NCBI GenBank assembly: GCA_003602485.1
Contig: QQSD01000095.1
Coordinates: forward strand, 1 to 36,634
From: Candidatus Poseidoniales archaeon
Lineage (GTDB): Archaea; Thermoplasmatota; Poseidoniia; Poseidoniales; Poseidoniaceae
Length of the DNA stretch: 36,634 bases
Direction of reading: 5' to 3'
A program made the translations under genes and the position numbers. The notes beneath the pieces were generated by a model. The model saw only the letters and a list, made by a program, of their open reading frames with translations, ran no database searches and was not told where the DNA came from. Shown here one piece after another: positions 17,891 to 26,621 of this stretch; within the stretch, counting starts at the first letter, position 1, and the number at the start of each line of letters is the position of its first letter.

Positions 17891-17913
17891 TTTAATCCCG
17901 AAGCGGGTTTAAA
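17891..17913 (+). promoter_or_regulatory. Inverted repeat overlapping Nfu promoter
   Basis: TTTAATCCCG-AAG-CGGGTTTAAA is a dyad of two 10-nt arms matching at 9 of 10 positions around a 3-nt spacer. Its right arm overlaps the TATA-like TTTAAAT (17908-17914), about 55 nt before the ATG at 17967. Such placement suits an operator that blocks TBP/TFB. Confidence 0.5.
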
Positions 17914-17966
17914 TCAATGGATTGAAGAGGCAATCGTTGAAAGAGGAGTGGCGTGTGGTCTGCTTC

Positions 17967-18293
17967 ATGAGCATCAGTGCCGAGGAGATCTTGGCCGAAA
18001 TCGGGCCCGTTCAAGAAATCCTTGACGAGCACGACGGCGTGGTCACGGTCATTGATACCAGTGACGGCAATATCATGCTCTCTCTTGACGGAGGTTGCAC
18101 GGGTTGTTCTTCCACTCCTATGACCGCCATGCAAATCTATTACTCACTCAAGAAGCTCGACCACGTGAGTGATGTCATCTTTGTCAACGGTGAACTACCT
18201 GATTACATGCGCACCTTCATTGACCAAAAAATGGCCAAGGAGGCTGAACAAGGTACGGAAGGGGACGATGAACCGCAAGGGGAAATCGTCTGA
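17967..18293 (+). CDS. NifU C-terminal domain (Nfu-type) Fe-S cluster protein
   Basis: About 108 aa. The NifU-like fold is shown by IGPVQEILDEHDGVV and the cluster motif GGCTGCSSTPMT (CxxC), which holds a [4Fe-4S] or [2Fe-2S] cluster between two subunits for delivery to apo-proteins. The acidic C-terminal tail is not conserved. The ATG at 17967 starts the domain; an upstream in-frame TTG at 17922 would add 15 residues and lies too close to the TATA box. The stop abuts that of the convergent membrane-protein gene. Confidence 0.85.
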   Translation: MSISAEEILAEIGPVQEILDEHDGVVTVIDTSDGNIMLSLDGGCTGCSSTPMTAMQIYYSLKKLDHVSDVIFVNGELPDYMRTFIDQKMAKEAEQGTEGDDEPQGEIV

Positions 18294-18626
18294 TTATTCT
18301 TCTTCATTTCGACCGATAGAGTGAGGATTCGCACCAAAGGAGATGTTTTCTCCTTTGATATTCATGCGGGCTGAAATCGCCAAGATGATGCAAAACAAGG
18401 CCAGCGGACGGGGCAGATAACTCGAGCCCCAAAGAGAACCTCCCACAGAGGGGAGAAGCCAGAGTACGGCTGCAGCGGACATCAGGAGAATGAAAATGAC
18501 AGTCTGAGCGGTAGCCTCTGCACGTGGCGAGCGTGAAAGCGTGGCAATAAAGGTGAACAGAACCGCTGAGAGGCCGCACAACACTTCAGCAACGACCTCG
18601 ACCAAGGCTGCATCCACCATGACCAT
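18294..18626 (-). CDS. Small membrane protein of unknown function
   Basis: About 110 aa if started at the ATG at 18626 (a second ATG is at 18620). Three to four hydrophobic helices are visible: AEVLCGLSAVLFTFIATL, TVIFILLMSAAAVLWLLP and PLALFCIILAISARM. A short polar C-terminus ends in three Glu. I do not recognise the family. Longer in-frame extensions run into the polX promoter region and look non-coding. It is divergent from polX. Confidence 0.55.
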   Translation of the reverse strand: MVMVDAALVEVVAEVLCGLSAVLFTFIATLSRSPRAEATAQTVIFILLMSAAAVLWLLPSVGGSLWGSSYLPRPLALFCIILAISARMNIKGENISFGANPHSIGRNEEE

Positions 18627-18700
18627 GCCACCATGTGGCTCTTCTTGAACATGGGGGCAGAGGCGAACCTTTGTGTAGGGTCGTGGGCCTTCAGTTGAAT

Positions 18701-20635
18701 ATGGCAGGAGGAAGTTTTGCATTACCAAAACCAAGGCCGAAGGGCCCACCCTATTTTTCTCGCAACCAGGTCGCCAACGTACTCCATCAAGTGGCGGTTT
18801 TGCTTGAACTCCAAGGAGCCAATGTATTCCGTGTTCGGTCCTACCAAAACGCGAGCCGAATGTTGGGCAGCCTCACCGAAGATCTTGGAGAATTGGTAGC
18901 TACAGGCGAGATTTTTGACATGAAAGGCATCGGCAAGGGACTTGGTAGCGCCCTTACTCAAGCCGTAGCAGAAGGCCAGTGGCCTGATGATTGGGTCAAT
19001 CTCCATACCTCCACCCCACCCGGACTCATCGAAATGCTGGGAATCCCGGGACTTGGTCCAAAACGAATCAAATTGATGGCCGATGAACTAGGCGTAGATT
19101 CTGTTGCTCGCCTCAAAGAAGTTGCAGAAGCAAATGAAATCGCTCCGATGAAAGGATTTGGTGCAAAGTCTCAGCAACGTATTCTTGACGGTATTGATTT
19201 GCTATCACGCTTCCGTGCACGACGGCGCTTGGACATTGGTCTGCGCTACGGAGAGGCTTTCCAGCGTAAAATCGCCGCCTTACCAGGCGTCTATCGCGCA
19301 ACCTTAGCGGGCAGTGCTCGTCGTCGAAAGGATACCATCGGCGACCTTGACGTTGTGGTTGCCGTAGATGAAGCCGACCACGAAGACGTAGCAAATGCCA
19401 TCCTCAATTTGTCCGGAATCGCCGATGTCAAAGGGGCAGGAGACTCAAAAATCAGCCTTATTCTGGACACGACTATCTTCGATGAATCCTTTGCAGTGGG
19501 CCATATTGACCCAAATGTATTGGACGCCATTGGAGGTGATGACTACGAACAACTGGAAGCGGGTGGCACCATTGACGCACAAGTTCGCCTTGTACCACCA
19601 CACACAGAACCGTTCACCCTCGCTTACTTTACTGGCAGCAAGGAACACAATATCGCACTGCGTCAGCGAGCGATTGACCGAGGGCTACGACTCAATGAAT
19701 TCGGCCTTATCCCCGAGGCGAAAGCCGGTGAACTCAAAGGAATGGAAGCGGCTCAGTATTCGTTGCCTGCTAACGATGAACAAGACATCTATGCACATCT
19801 CGACATGGCATATGTTCCTCCTGAATTGAGAGAAGATATGGGCGAGGTCAACGCTGCTGCCAACGCATCACTCCCCTCGCTGATCGAAACGAGCAACATC
19901 CGAGGTGCTCTGCACAACCACACCACGTTATCCGACGGAGATGCAAGTCTCGAAGTCATGGCCGATACAGCACGGAAAATGGGCTGGAAGTGGCTTGGTA
20001 TTGCCGACCATTCTCCCACGCTAAAAATTGCGAACGGAGCGAGTGCTGATGATTTACTGCAGCAGGGTGCTACCATCAAGCAATATAACCAGCAATGGGC
20101 TGACGATGCCGTTGATTTCCGCCTCTTCCACGGCGTGGAATCTGACATACTGGAAGGGGGCAAGCTCGACCATCCTGATGATGTTCTCGCCCAACTCGAT
20201 TATGTTGTAGCGAGCGTACACGCCATGACCAAATGGCGAGGAAGAGATGAAGTGGACAACACCGAAGAACTCATGCGGGTTATTGACCATCCTGCTACCA
20301 ACGTGCTGGGCCATCCAACAGGGCGGATTCTTCAGGGACGAGAAGGATACGAAGTTGACCTCTTTGCCGTTCTCGAACACATGGCTGAACACAATGAAGA
20401 GGGCCGTCTAAAAGCCATTGAGTTGAACGCAAGCCCGTATCGTTTGGACTTGGATTGGCGTTTGTGCAAGCATGCAAAGGGACTCGGAGTCCCCGTTGCT
20501 ATCAATCCAGACGCCCACTCTGTTCGTGGATTAAGCGACATTGCATATGGGGTGATGACCGCACGCAAGGGTTGGCTTGAACCCCAAGACACCTTGAATT
20601 CACTCACGGCCGCAGACCTTGCCACTCGCTTTTAG
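18701..20635 (+). CDS. polX: Family X DNA polymerase with PHP domain
   Basis: About 644 aa. The order is: helix-hairpin-helix 8-kDa-like domain (about 15-170, with MKGIGKGLG and IPGLGPKR hairpins); nucleotidyltransferase palm with GSARRR and the metal-binding GDLDVVV (about 200-220), a third Asp in IDAQVRLV, and YFTGSKEHN; and C-terminal PHP domain (about 400-644) with HNHTTLSDGD, IADHSP, HGVESD, SVHAM and NPDAHS. It fills short gaps and trims or processes ends in base-excision or end-joining repair. All key catalytic residues are present, so both activities are likely intact. It heads a run with nth. Confidence 0.93.
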   Translation: MAGGSFALPKPRPKGPPYFSRNQVANVLHQVAVLLELQGANVFRVRSYQNASRMLGSLTEDLGELVATGEIFDMKGIGKGLGSALTQAVAEGQWPDDWVNLHTSTPPGLIEMLGIPGLGPKRIKLMADELGVDSVARLKEVAEANEIAPMKGFGAKSQQRILDGIDLLSRFRARRRLDIGLRYGEAFQRKIAALPGVYRATLAGSARRRKDTIGDLDVVVAVDEADHEDVANAILNLSGIADVKGAGDSKISLILDTTIFDESFAVGHIDPNVLDAIGGDDYEQLEAGGTIDAQVRLVPPHTEPFTLAYFTGSKEHNIALRQRAIDRGLRLNEFGLIPEAKAGELKGMEAAQYSLPANDEQDIYAHLDMAYVPPELREDMGEVNAAANASLPSLIETSNIRGALHNHTTLSDGDASLEVMADTARKMGWKWLGIADHSPTLKIANGASADDLLQQGATIKQYNQQWADDAVDFRLFHGVESDILEGGKLDHPDDVLAQLDYVVASVHAMTKWRGRDEVDNTEELMRVIDHPATNVLGHPTGRILQGREGYEVDLFAVLEHMAEHNEEGRLKAIELNASPYRLDLDWRLCKHAKGLGVPVAINPDAHSVRGLSDIAYGVMTARKGWLEPQDTLNSLTAADLATRF

Positions 20636-20685
20636 GCACGAAGACGAAAGCACACCTTCTTGACTCCCCGGCACTTGGATTGAGC

Positions 20686-20895
20686 ATGCGCACCCTTCGT
20701 ACCATCATCATGGGCAGCATGATGGTCATTCCTGGTTTGGTATTGGCCCTTGTCATATGGTACATCGCTGGTAAGCCAGAAACTGAACCACTTGAATCGC
20801 TTATTTGCAATGGCATACCGCTCCTCTCTGTGTTTTCGGGTCTCTATTTCGGATGGCAAACCGGTGAAGAATACTCAGCCACCTACGAACAGTGA
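20686..20895 (+). CDS. Small two-TM membrane protein
   Basis: 69 aa with two hydrophobic segments (GSMMVIPGLVLALVIWYIAG and GIPLLSVFSGLYFGW) and short polar ends. No family recognised. The ATG at 20686 is 50 nt after the polX stop. Its stop overlaps the GTG of the next gene by 4 nt, which supports real translation. Confidence 0.6.
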   Translation: MRTLRTIIMGSMMVIPGLVLALVIWYIAGKPETEPLESLICNGIPLLSVFSGLYFGWQTGEEYSATYEQ

Positions 20896-21209
20896 GTTGG
20901 ATCAAGGTGCAGATTCAACATTCCCTCGAACAATGGAATGACCTTGCATCAGCCTTCGAAGCCTTCTTTTCCAACTATGGAACTACCAGTCGTAACGAGA
21001 ACTCGTGTACCTTTGTTGCCGACCCCAAAAAGGTAGCAACTGCCTTTTCCATCCAGCGTGACGGTCGGTTTTCTGCATCAATGCCACTGCATGAAGTCGA
21101 TGCTCGCCTGGAACATGTCATCTTTGAAACACAAGTCAAGACGATTCAGTGCAAGGGGTCCTTTGGCGAATATACCTACCGCATCCCCCAACAACTCATC
21201 GGAGCGTGA
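20892..21209 (+). CDS. Protein of unknown function (105 aa)
   Basis: A small soluble protein, starting with GTG that overlaps the upstream stop by 4 nt (GTGA). The pattern is helix (SLEQWNDLASAFEAFFSNYG) then alternating beta strands, compatible with a compact alpha/beta fold. I do not recognise it. It sits 4 nt before the nth start, so it is translationally linked to a base-excision repair gene. A repair role would be inference from position only. Confidence 0.55.
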   Translation: MSWIKVQIQHSLEQWNDLASAFEAFFSNYGTTSRNENSCTFVADPKKVATAFSIQRDGRFSASMPLHEVDARLEHVIFETQVKTIQCKGSFGEYTYRIPQQLIGA

Positions 21210-21213
21210 AACT

Positions 21214-21864
21214 GTGAAACGTTCCGAGAAAGCAGAACGTATCGTAACACAACTCGAGAGCCTGTATCCTGTGATACCCATTCCCCTCGACCACAGCAAC
21301 CCCTTTGAATTGCTGGTGGCCGTCCTGATGAGTGCTCAAACGACAGATGTGAAAGTCAATCAAGTGACACCTGCCCTCTTCTCTAAAGCGAGTACACCTG
21401 AAGCGATGGCCCAACTTGAGGTCGAAACCATCCTTGCGGACATTCGTCAGGTCGGACTCGCTCCAACCAAAGCCAAGAACATCAAGCGATTGTCTGAATT
21501 GCTTATGGAGCGACACGGAGGCGAGGTACCCGATTCCTTTGAAGCGCTTGAAGCCCTTCCCGGAGTGGGTCACAAAACAGCAGGAGTTGTCATGGCTCAA
21601 GCCTTCGGCGTGCCTGCCTTTCCAATCGACACCCACATTCACCGCCTTGCTGCCCGCTGGGGACTTTCAAACGGTTCAAACGTAGAACGAACTGAAAAAG
21701 ACCTCAAAGCCGTGTTTCCCAAAGAAAAGTGGAATGATTTGCATTTGCAAATTATTTTCTTTGGCCGGGAATATTGCCCTGCCCGCTTTCACGACCTCAC
21801 ACAATGTCCAATTTGCTCATGGACGGCAACGAAGAAGCGAATCCGTGAAGAAATGAAACGTTAA
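21214..21864 (+). CDS. nth: Endonuclease III (DNA glycosylase/AP lyase)
   Basis: 216 aa with GTG start, the usual length for Nth. It removes oxidised pyrimidines and nicks AP sites. The HhH motif LPGVGHKTAGVV contains the catalytic Lys, and FPIDTHIHRL contains the catalytic Asp. The Fe-S loop near the C-terminus is odd: only three Cys are present (C-x9-C-x2-C) instead of the usual C-x6-C-x2-C-x5-C. An upstream ATG at 21058 would overlap the preceding gene heavily and lacks family similarity, so the GTG is preferred. Confidence 0.92.
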   Translation: MKRSEKAERIVTQLESLYPVIPIPLDHSNPFELLVAVLMSAQTTDVKVNQVTPALFSKASTPEAMAQLEVETILADIRQVGLAPTKAKNIKRLSELLMERHGGEVPDSFEALEALPGVGHKTAGVVMAQAFGVPAFPIDTHIHRLAARWGLSNGSNVERTEKDLKAVFPKEKWNDLHLQIIFFGREYCPARFHDLTQCPICSWTATKKRIREEMKR

Positions 21865-21869
21865 GGCTC

Positions 21870-22298
21870 TCAAAAGAGTGAGAAACTTCGACCCACGATG
21901 CTTGTGATGAGAATCACTGCACTCAGAACAAAGGTGATTCGGAGCGCAACGTGGTGATGGTCCTCTTCGTGAGCTTCACGGACAAAACCGTAGGCAACAA
22001 GTGCCAGGGCAGCCGTTTGCAAAATGGTGCTCATGGCCCCGAAAAGCGCAACTTGACCTTGGTAACTGTCAACGTCATCGAGATATTGCTGTTGTTCTTT
22101 CTCCACCGTAATATCGTAATCCGTCACATCTGGAATTGAAGATTCAAGAGGGAATTGGGAAAAGATACTGGCGAAGACCAACAACGCCAAACCGATCATC
22201 AGCCACTTTTGGAAGGAATACATGTTCCCCTTTGTCATTGAGGCTGTCGGTGGTTGGTAAGGCGAGGGGGCTCCGGGTGGTGGCAGGGGGGCTTGCAT
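21870..22298 (-). CDS. Small three-TM protein following arlJ
   Basis: 142 aa. After a Pro-rich cytoplasmic N-terminus (PLPPPGAPSPYQPP) come a TM helix (about 32-48), an extracellular loop with acidic residues, and two further TM helices (about 83-103 and 118-137) separated by a His/Glu-rich turn (EAHEEDHHH). It resembles general archaeal small membrane proteins; no family was recognised. It is 42 nt downstream of arlJ on the same strand and may be the last gene of the archaellum cluster, or an unrelated neighbour. Confidence 0.6.
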   Translation of the reverse strand: MQAPLPPPGAPSPYQPPTASMTKGNMYSFQKWLMIGLALLVFASIFSQFPLESSIPDVTDYDITVEKEQQQYLDDVDSYQGQVALFGAMSTILQTAALALVAYGFVREAHEEDHHHVALRITFVLSAVILITSIVGRSFSLF

Positions 22299-22340
22299 GG
22301 CCTACCATGGTCAAAAAGGAGTATCAACCTTACCGAGGAA

Positions 22341-24143
22341 TCAAACGCTGAAGATGCTGCTTGCACCCTCGAGCATGACTGCAGTGAACAGCGAAGCGAT
22401 CCCTGCAACCCACGTCAACTGAATCATCTGACCCACTGCACTGGTTTTCGTACCTCCACGCAGCCTTGTAGCGATGGAAGAAACGGCGATGACCTGCATG
22501 AGGATAAGCAACGAAATGATGATTTTGAACATCCGAATGTTTTCATCTACCGACGAAGCGTCCTCCATGACTGGTAAGGCAACACCTCCACCGAATTCTG
22601 AAAGAGCACTCACGTCTGTATCCACGAGACCACTTGCAACACCTGCGATGGCTTCTCCAAGTTGCAAGACAATGGCTGTTGTGACGTTCAAGGAAGCGAC
22701 GCTGGAAATGAGGAGGCCGAGCGCCACACCCCACATGGTATTGGCAGAAAGAGCCCTTCGGTTTCGCAGTGAGAGAAGGTTTCCAACCGACCGAGAGACC
22801 ATCTCTGCTGTTTCAGCAGGCTTCCCAGATGATTGCGAGCCCTCAATGTAGATGCGAGTATAACGCGAAATCACGGCTGAATTGGTATCTGCGTTGAAGT
22901 AATCCCAAGCGCGGTCAGAATCAATCCGTGTCGACAAGCGCTTTTCTAATCGGTCAATGGAATTGTCCAGCATACCGAAGTCAATACCACGCAACGCCTT
23001 GATGGTTGCAGACGGCTCAGCCGAACGTGCTTGAGCGGTTCCACCGAGCGCACGGATGAAGTCCGGATATGTTTCGTCCCTCCGTTGAATCTGATTTTCT
23101 TCTCTTCGAACCATGATGGCAGGAATGAGCAGAGGAGTGAAAGGAATGGCAATGAAGATCAGGCCGTACTTATCCCACTGTGAAGTGATGGCAATCCACG
23201 TCCAATAAAGTGTGAATGTAAACAGAACAAGCAGCCCTGCTGCCACCAGCCCTGATAGAATGAAGGAGCGACGGAAATTGATGCGGAACGGTGTATCCAT
23301 TTCATCCCGGGCGAAGGTTTGATCTTTTGGAATCGTTGCCCTGAAAGCAAATATTGCACCCACTTGAATGAATGTGAACAGCAGGGATGCAAGCAGTAAG
23401 AATCGCAAACGACTTGCGACTTCAATCGGCGTATCGTTGGCGCCCCCGACTTCGAACAGGACCAGGTGAATTCCCGCAATCACAAGGCCGAATAAACCAG
23501 CCGTGACCAATGAGACATAAATTTCCTTGAGCGTGTCAACGGATTCCAAGCGTGTATCGTACAGAGTGTTGTACTGTTCTGCGATGGTTTCCTGCTCGGA
23601 GCGCATGAACTGATCAATGGGTTGCCCAGCTTCAATTGAGAAAGCCATGCGGTCAAGGAAATCTGACCACAGGGGGCTTGGACTTTGCTTTGCAACGATA
23701 CGGGCTGCTTCAGGCAAGGAGGTGTGCCACTTGTCGACCAGGGTCTCAATTCGTTTCACTTCAGCAGCTAATTCCCCATAGTCTCGCATCTGTTTGAGAA
23801 TGTCGAAAATGGATTTTGCACCAACCTCTCCAATTGAAAGTATGCCCATTCGGGTGATGAACATGTGCATTTCTGCTTCAATGAGTGTTGCCGTTCGTTG
23901 AACTTCAAGAATGGGATAAGCGATGGCTGCAAGTGCAGCCATTACGGTAAGGAGAATGACGAAAAGGATGCCGGTGAATCCGGCGAAGAGTGCTCCATCA
24001 CTCAACCCACCCGTCAAAAATACGATGACAAGCGAAATCAAAAATGTCACACCGACGACTGGAGCAACATAGATGGCAAGAAAGCGGCCAACTGGCATAT
24101 CAAGACGACGAAGGGCTAGTTGCCAAATTGGCATTCGCTCCAT
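22341..24143 (-). CDS. arlJ: Archaellum assembly membrane protein ArlJ (FlaJ)
   Basis: 600 aa polytopic membrane platform for archaellum assembly and rotation. It has two T2SSF-type cytoplasmic domains (around 80-200 and 340-470) alternating with groups of TM helices, at about 20-85, 210-330 and 470-600. The stretch MAFSIEAGQPIDQFMRSE and a later ARSAEPSATIKALR lie in those cytoplasmic domains. It pairs with the ArlI ATPase encoded 14 nt upstream. Confidence 0.9.
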   Translation of the reverse strand: MERMPIWQLALRRLDMPVGRFLAIYVAPVVGVTFLISLVIVFLTGGLSDGALFAGFTGILFVILLTVMAALAAIAYPILEVQRTATLIEAEMHMFITRMGILSIGEVGAKSIFDILKQMRDYGELAAEVKRIETLVDKWHTSLPEAARIVAKQSPSPLWSDFLDRMAFSIEAGQPIDQFMRSEQETIAEQYNTLYDTRLESVDTLKEIYVSLVTAGLFGLVIAGIHLVLFEVGGANDTPIEVASRLRFLLLASLLFTFIQVGAIFAFRATIPKDQTFARDEMDTPFRINFRRSFILSGLVAAGLLVLFTFTLYWTWIAITSQWDKYGLIFIAIPFTPLLIPAIMVRREENQIQRRDETYPDFIRALGGTAQARSAEPSATIKALRGIDFGMLDNSIDRLEKRLSTRIDSDRAWDYFNADTNSAVISRYTRIYIEGSQSSGKPAETAEMVSRSVGNLLSLRNRRALSANTMWGVALGLLISSVASLNVTTAIVLQLGEAIAGVASGLVDTDVSALSEFGGGVALPVMEDASSVDENIRMFKIIISLLILMQVIAVSSIATRLRGGTKTSAVGQMIQLTWVAGIASLFTAVMLEGASSIFSV

Positions 24144-24157
24144 GTCCCATCATCTCC

Positions 24158-25873
24158 TCAGTTGTGATTGATGCCAACCCATGTATCCACGGACGAACTG
24201 AAATGTTCCCAGCCGTTTGAATAGTACATTCCGAGAAGGTCGAACACGTCATCATAGTGTGTCAAGTCGCGGTCGGCCATGCGTTGGATAGCATCAGCCC
24301 TGCGCAACATTTCATCATAGATGTCACGCTTATTGGCGAAACCAGCCATGGCGGCAATCTTATTTTCAAGCAAATGGGATTGGAACATTCCACGGAAGTA
24401 ATGCTTGTCTTTGACAGGGTCCCATTCAAACATACCACGTGTGAGAACACCATCACTGTGCTTATTGTATCCGATGACCTCATCAATTCCAGTAATACGA
24501 CGGGCAATACCGCCACCCGGTGCTTCAACCACTTCTTGGAAGATAGCGAAATTCAGGTTGTCAAAGAAACGAATTGGAACGTTGATTGGATCGCCAGTAA
24601 ACCGTTGAATCATCTTGACAATTGAGGATGCGTGGAACGTTGCGATCACAGGGTGACCGGTCTGCATTGCTTGGAACGCAGTAGCTCCTTCAACACCACG
24701 AATCTCACCGATAATGATGTAGCGAGGACGGCTACGAAGAGCGGCTTTGAGTAGGTCAAACATCTCGACACGAGACTCCTCGTTTTTAGCGTCACGAGTG
24801 ACAAGACGTTGCCATATCTTGTGGCGTACTTTGACTTCAGGGGTGTCTTCTGCAGAATAAATCTTGACGTTGTGGTCAATAAAGGGAAGAATCGCATTCA
24901 GCGTCGTTGTCTTTCCTGAGGCTGTTTCCCCAGAAACCAGGACGGACATTCCATATTCAAGGCAGATCCAAATGTATGCTGCTTGTTGGGCCGACATGGT
25001 ACCCCATTTGATGAGTTGAACCACTGAAATCGTCTCCTCAGCGAATTTACGAATGGTAAACGAGGGTCCAAGCATGGACACGTCGTCTGAGAATATGATA
25101 TTGATACGGGAGCCGTCAAGTAATACACCGTCAATAATCGGTTTGTTGTCGGAAACTGGACGACCAATACGTTCGGACATAGCCCTAAGGTACCGAGCGA
25201 GCAATTCTCGCTCTCTGAACCGAATGTTTGAGGTGACCATTCCGAAGACCTTGTGGTCCATGTGAATATGCTTGAGTCCAACGGAGTGAATATCCTCCAG
25301 CATTTCATCAGAGAGTAGAGGTTCAAGGGGTCCGTTACGAATGAGGTCACGAATCACCACATAGGTGAGTCGTTCGCGTTGAGTTTGTGTGACTGTCAGA
25401 CGTTTGTCATCCATTCCAACCATCTCCCACAAACGACCTTGGCGACGGACGAGATTGTTGGCCTCTGTGTCCAGAATCGTATATCTATCAATCATTTGTT
25501 CAAGGATATTTTCGAACTCAGTGTCCGTTGTGAAGGATGGTGCAGCGGGAGCTTCTTGAAGAAGAGTTTCAACCAATTCACGACGAATATTCTCTTCTTC
25601 TTCAGTCAATTGTGGTTCGAGTCCAAACCACATCACTGTGCCACCACCTTCATCGTCAGCAGGTGGTTCGTAAATGTGAACGAAAATAGGTTCTCGTGTG
25701 ATGTAGATGAGATTGAGAGGGCGTTGCTTCTTCGCATCACGGTCAAGCGGGCCGTAATAGATCGGTCGTGTCCCGTACATACCTTCGAAGTCGCGAACCC
25801 AGTCCGCAACGTGAGGATAAGCAGCCATGACGCTGTTGAGGTCTCCCTTGGCAAATCGTGATTCGTCAGCCAT
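24158..25873 (-). CDS. arlI: Archaellum motor ATPase ArlI (FlaI)
   Basis: 571 aa secretion-superfamily (GspE/VirB11-like) hexameric ATPase driving archaellin assembly and rotation. Walker A is GETASGKTTT (about residue 318). The Walker B region is RYIIIGEIRGVEG, and the His box is TFHASS. An N-terminal domain of about 200 residues precedes the core, as in characterised ArlI proteins. The gene lies 13 nt after the arlH stop and 14 nt before arlJ. Confidence 0.95.
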   Translation of the reverse strand: MADESRFAKGDLNSVMAAYPHVADWVRDFEGMYGTRPIYYGPLDRDAKKQRPLNLIYITREPIFVHIYEPPADDEGGGTVMWFGLEPQLTEEEENIRRELVETLLQEAPAAPSFTTDTEFENILEQMIDRYTILDTEANNLVRRQGRLWEMVGMDDKRLTVTQTQRERLTYVVIRDLIRNGPLEPLLSDEMLEDIHSVGLKHIHMDHKVFGMVTSNIRFRERELLARYLRAMSERIGRPVSDNKPIIDGVLLDGSRINIIFSDDVSMLGPSFTIRKFAEETISVVQLIKWGTMSAQQAAYIWICLEYGMSVLVSGETASGKTTTLNAILPFIDHNVKIYSAEDTPEVKVRHKIWQRLVTRDAKNEESRVEMFDLLKAALRSRPRYIIIGEIRGVEGATAFQAMQTGHPVIATFHASSIVKMIQRFTGDPINVPIRFFDNLNFAIFQEVVEAPGGGIARRITGIDEVIGYNKHSDGVLTRGMFEWDPVKDKHYFRGMFQSHLLENKIAAMAGFANKRDIYDEMLRRADAIQRMADRDLTHYDDVFDLLGMYYSNGWEHFSSSVDTWVGINHN

Positions 25874-25886
25874 TTCGCATTCCTCC

Positions 25887-26621
25887 TCAGCTTACCGCCG
25901 TGATATCGACGATGAAGCCCATGCCTGGCTCAACACGCCATCCAATACTGGATTGGATTGGACCTGCTGCGCGGAGGAATCTTGTCACGATGATATTTCG
26001 CTTGATCTCCCCACCAATGAGCGTATTTTCTAAATTGAGAACTACTTCTGCGGAAGCCCGTAGCGTATGCAGAAGTTTTGTATCCATTTCTTCGGGATCT
26101 ACACAGAGCATGAACGAACGCCCTTCTGATGCTACTTTTCTGATTTGTTGGACGAGTTCAAAGCGCCCTTTTTCATCAAGGTTTTCTGGCATCAGTGAAC
26201 TGGCAGAATCAAAGACAACAACATCTGCTGAAGGGACTGCTGGACTCGCCAATACATCCTCGAGCGTCACATCACTTCGGGACTCAGCGATGGTACCAAA
26301 ACGACTGATGACCATCAATCGACCTTCGCGAATGGCATCGGTTATTCCGTAACCAATGCTTTCCATCTGCTCAATCCAACCGCGTGTCGTCAATTCAGTT
26401 GTAACCACGAGTACTTTGATTCCGTTGTGAATCATTCCGTGAACAAGACGCTGAGAGATAAGGGATTTCCCTGCTCCAACTTTGCCTTGCAACACATAGA
26501 GTGAACGATTTGGCATTCGCAAGCCCATCGAGTCAGCCAATGAATCCGTTTCAACTTCGAATGGGAAGCCGTCTTCGACTGGTTTGTGCGCAATCATGAA
26601 GGGGTTCTCATCAAATTTCAT
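25887..26621 (-). CDS. arlH: Archaellum regulatory ATPase ArlH (FlaH)
   Basis: 244 aa RecA/KaiC-like ATPase. Walker A is GKVGAGKSLISQRL (about residue 47-60) and the Walker B-like strand is VVVFDSASSL. It binds ArlI and ArlX/CDE as part of the motor complex; in known systems nucleotide binding and phosphorylation tune assembly. The start overlaps the arlG stop by 11 nt, so the two are coupled. Confidence 0.92.
   Translation of the reverse strand: MKFDENPFMIAHKPVEDGFPFEVETDSLADSMGLRMPNRSLYVLQGKVGAGKSLISQRLVHGMIHNGIKVLVVTTELTTRGWIEQMESIGYGITDAIREGRLMVISRFGTIAESRSDVTLEDVLASPAVPSADVVVFDSASSLMPENLDEKGRFELVQQIRKVASEGRSFMLCVDPEEMDTKLLHTLRASAEVVLNLENTLIGGEIKRNIIVTRFLRAAGPIQSSIGWRVEPGMGFIVDITAVS

Noticed and set aside
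18627-18749. N-terminal extension of the small membrane protein at 18294
   Set aside because: It would run antisense through the polX start and promoter and shows no structured sequence.
21058-21213. N-terminal extension of endonuclease III
   Set aside because: It overlaps the 105-aa gene in another frame and lacks Nth similarity. GTG at 21214 gives the usual length.
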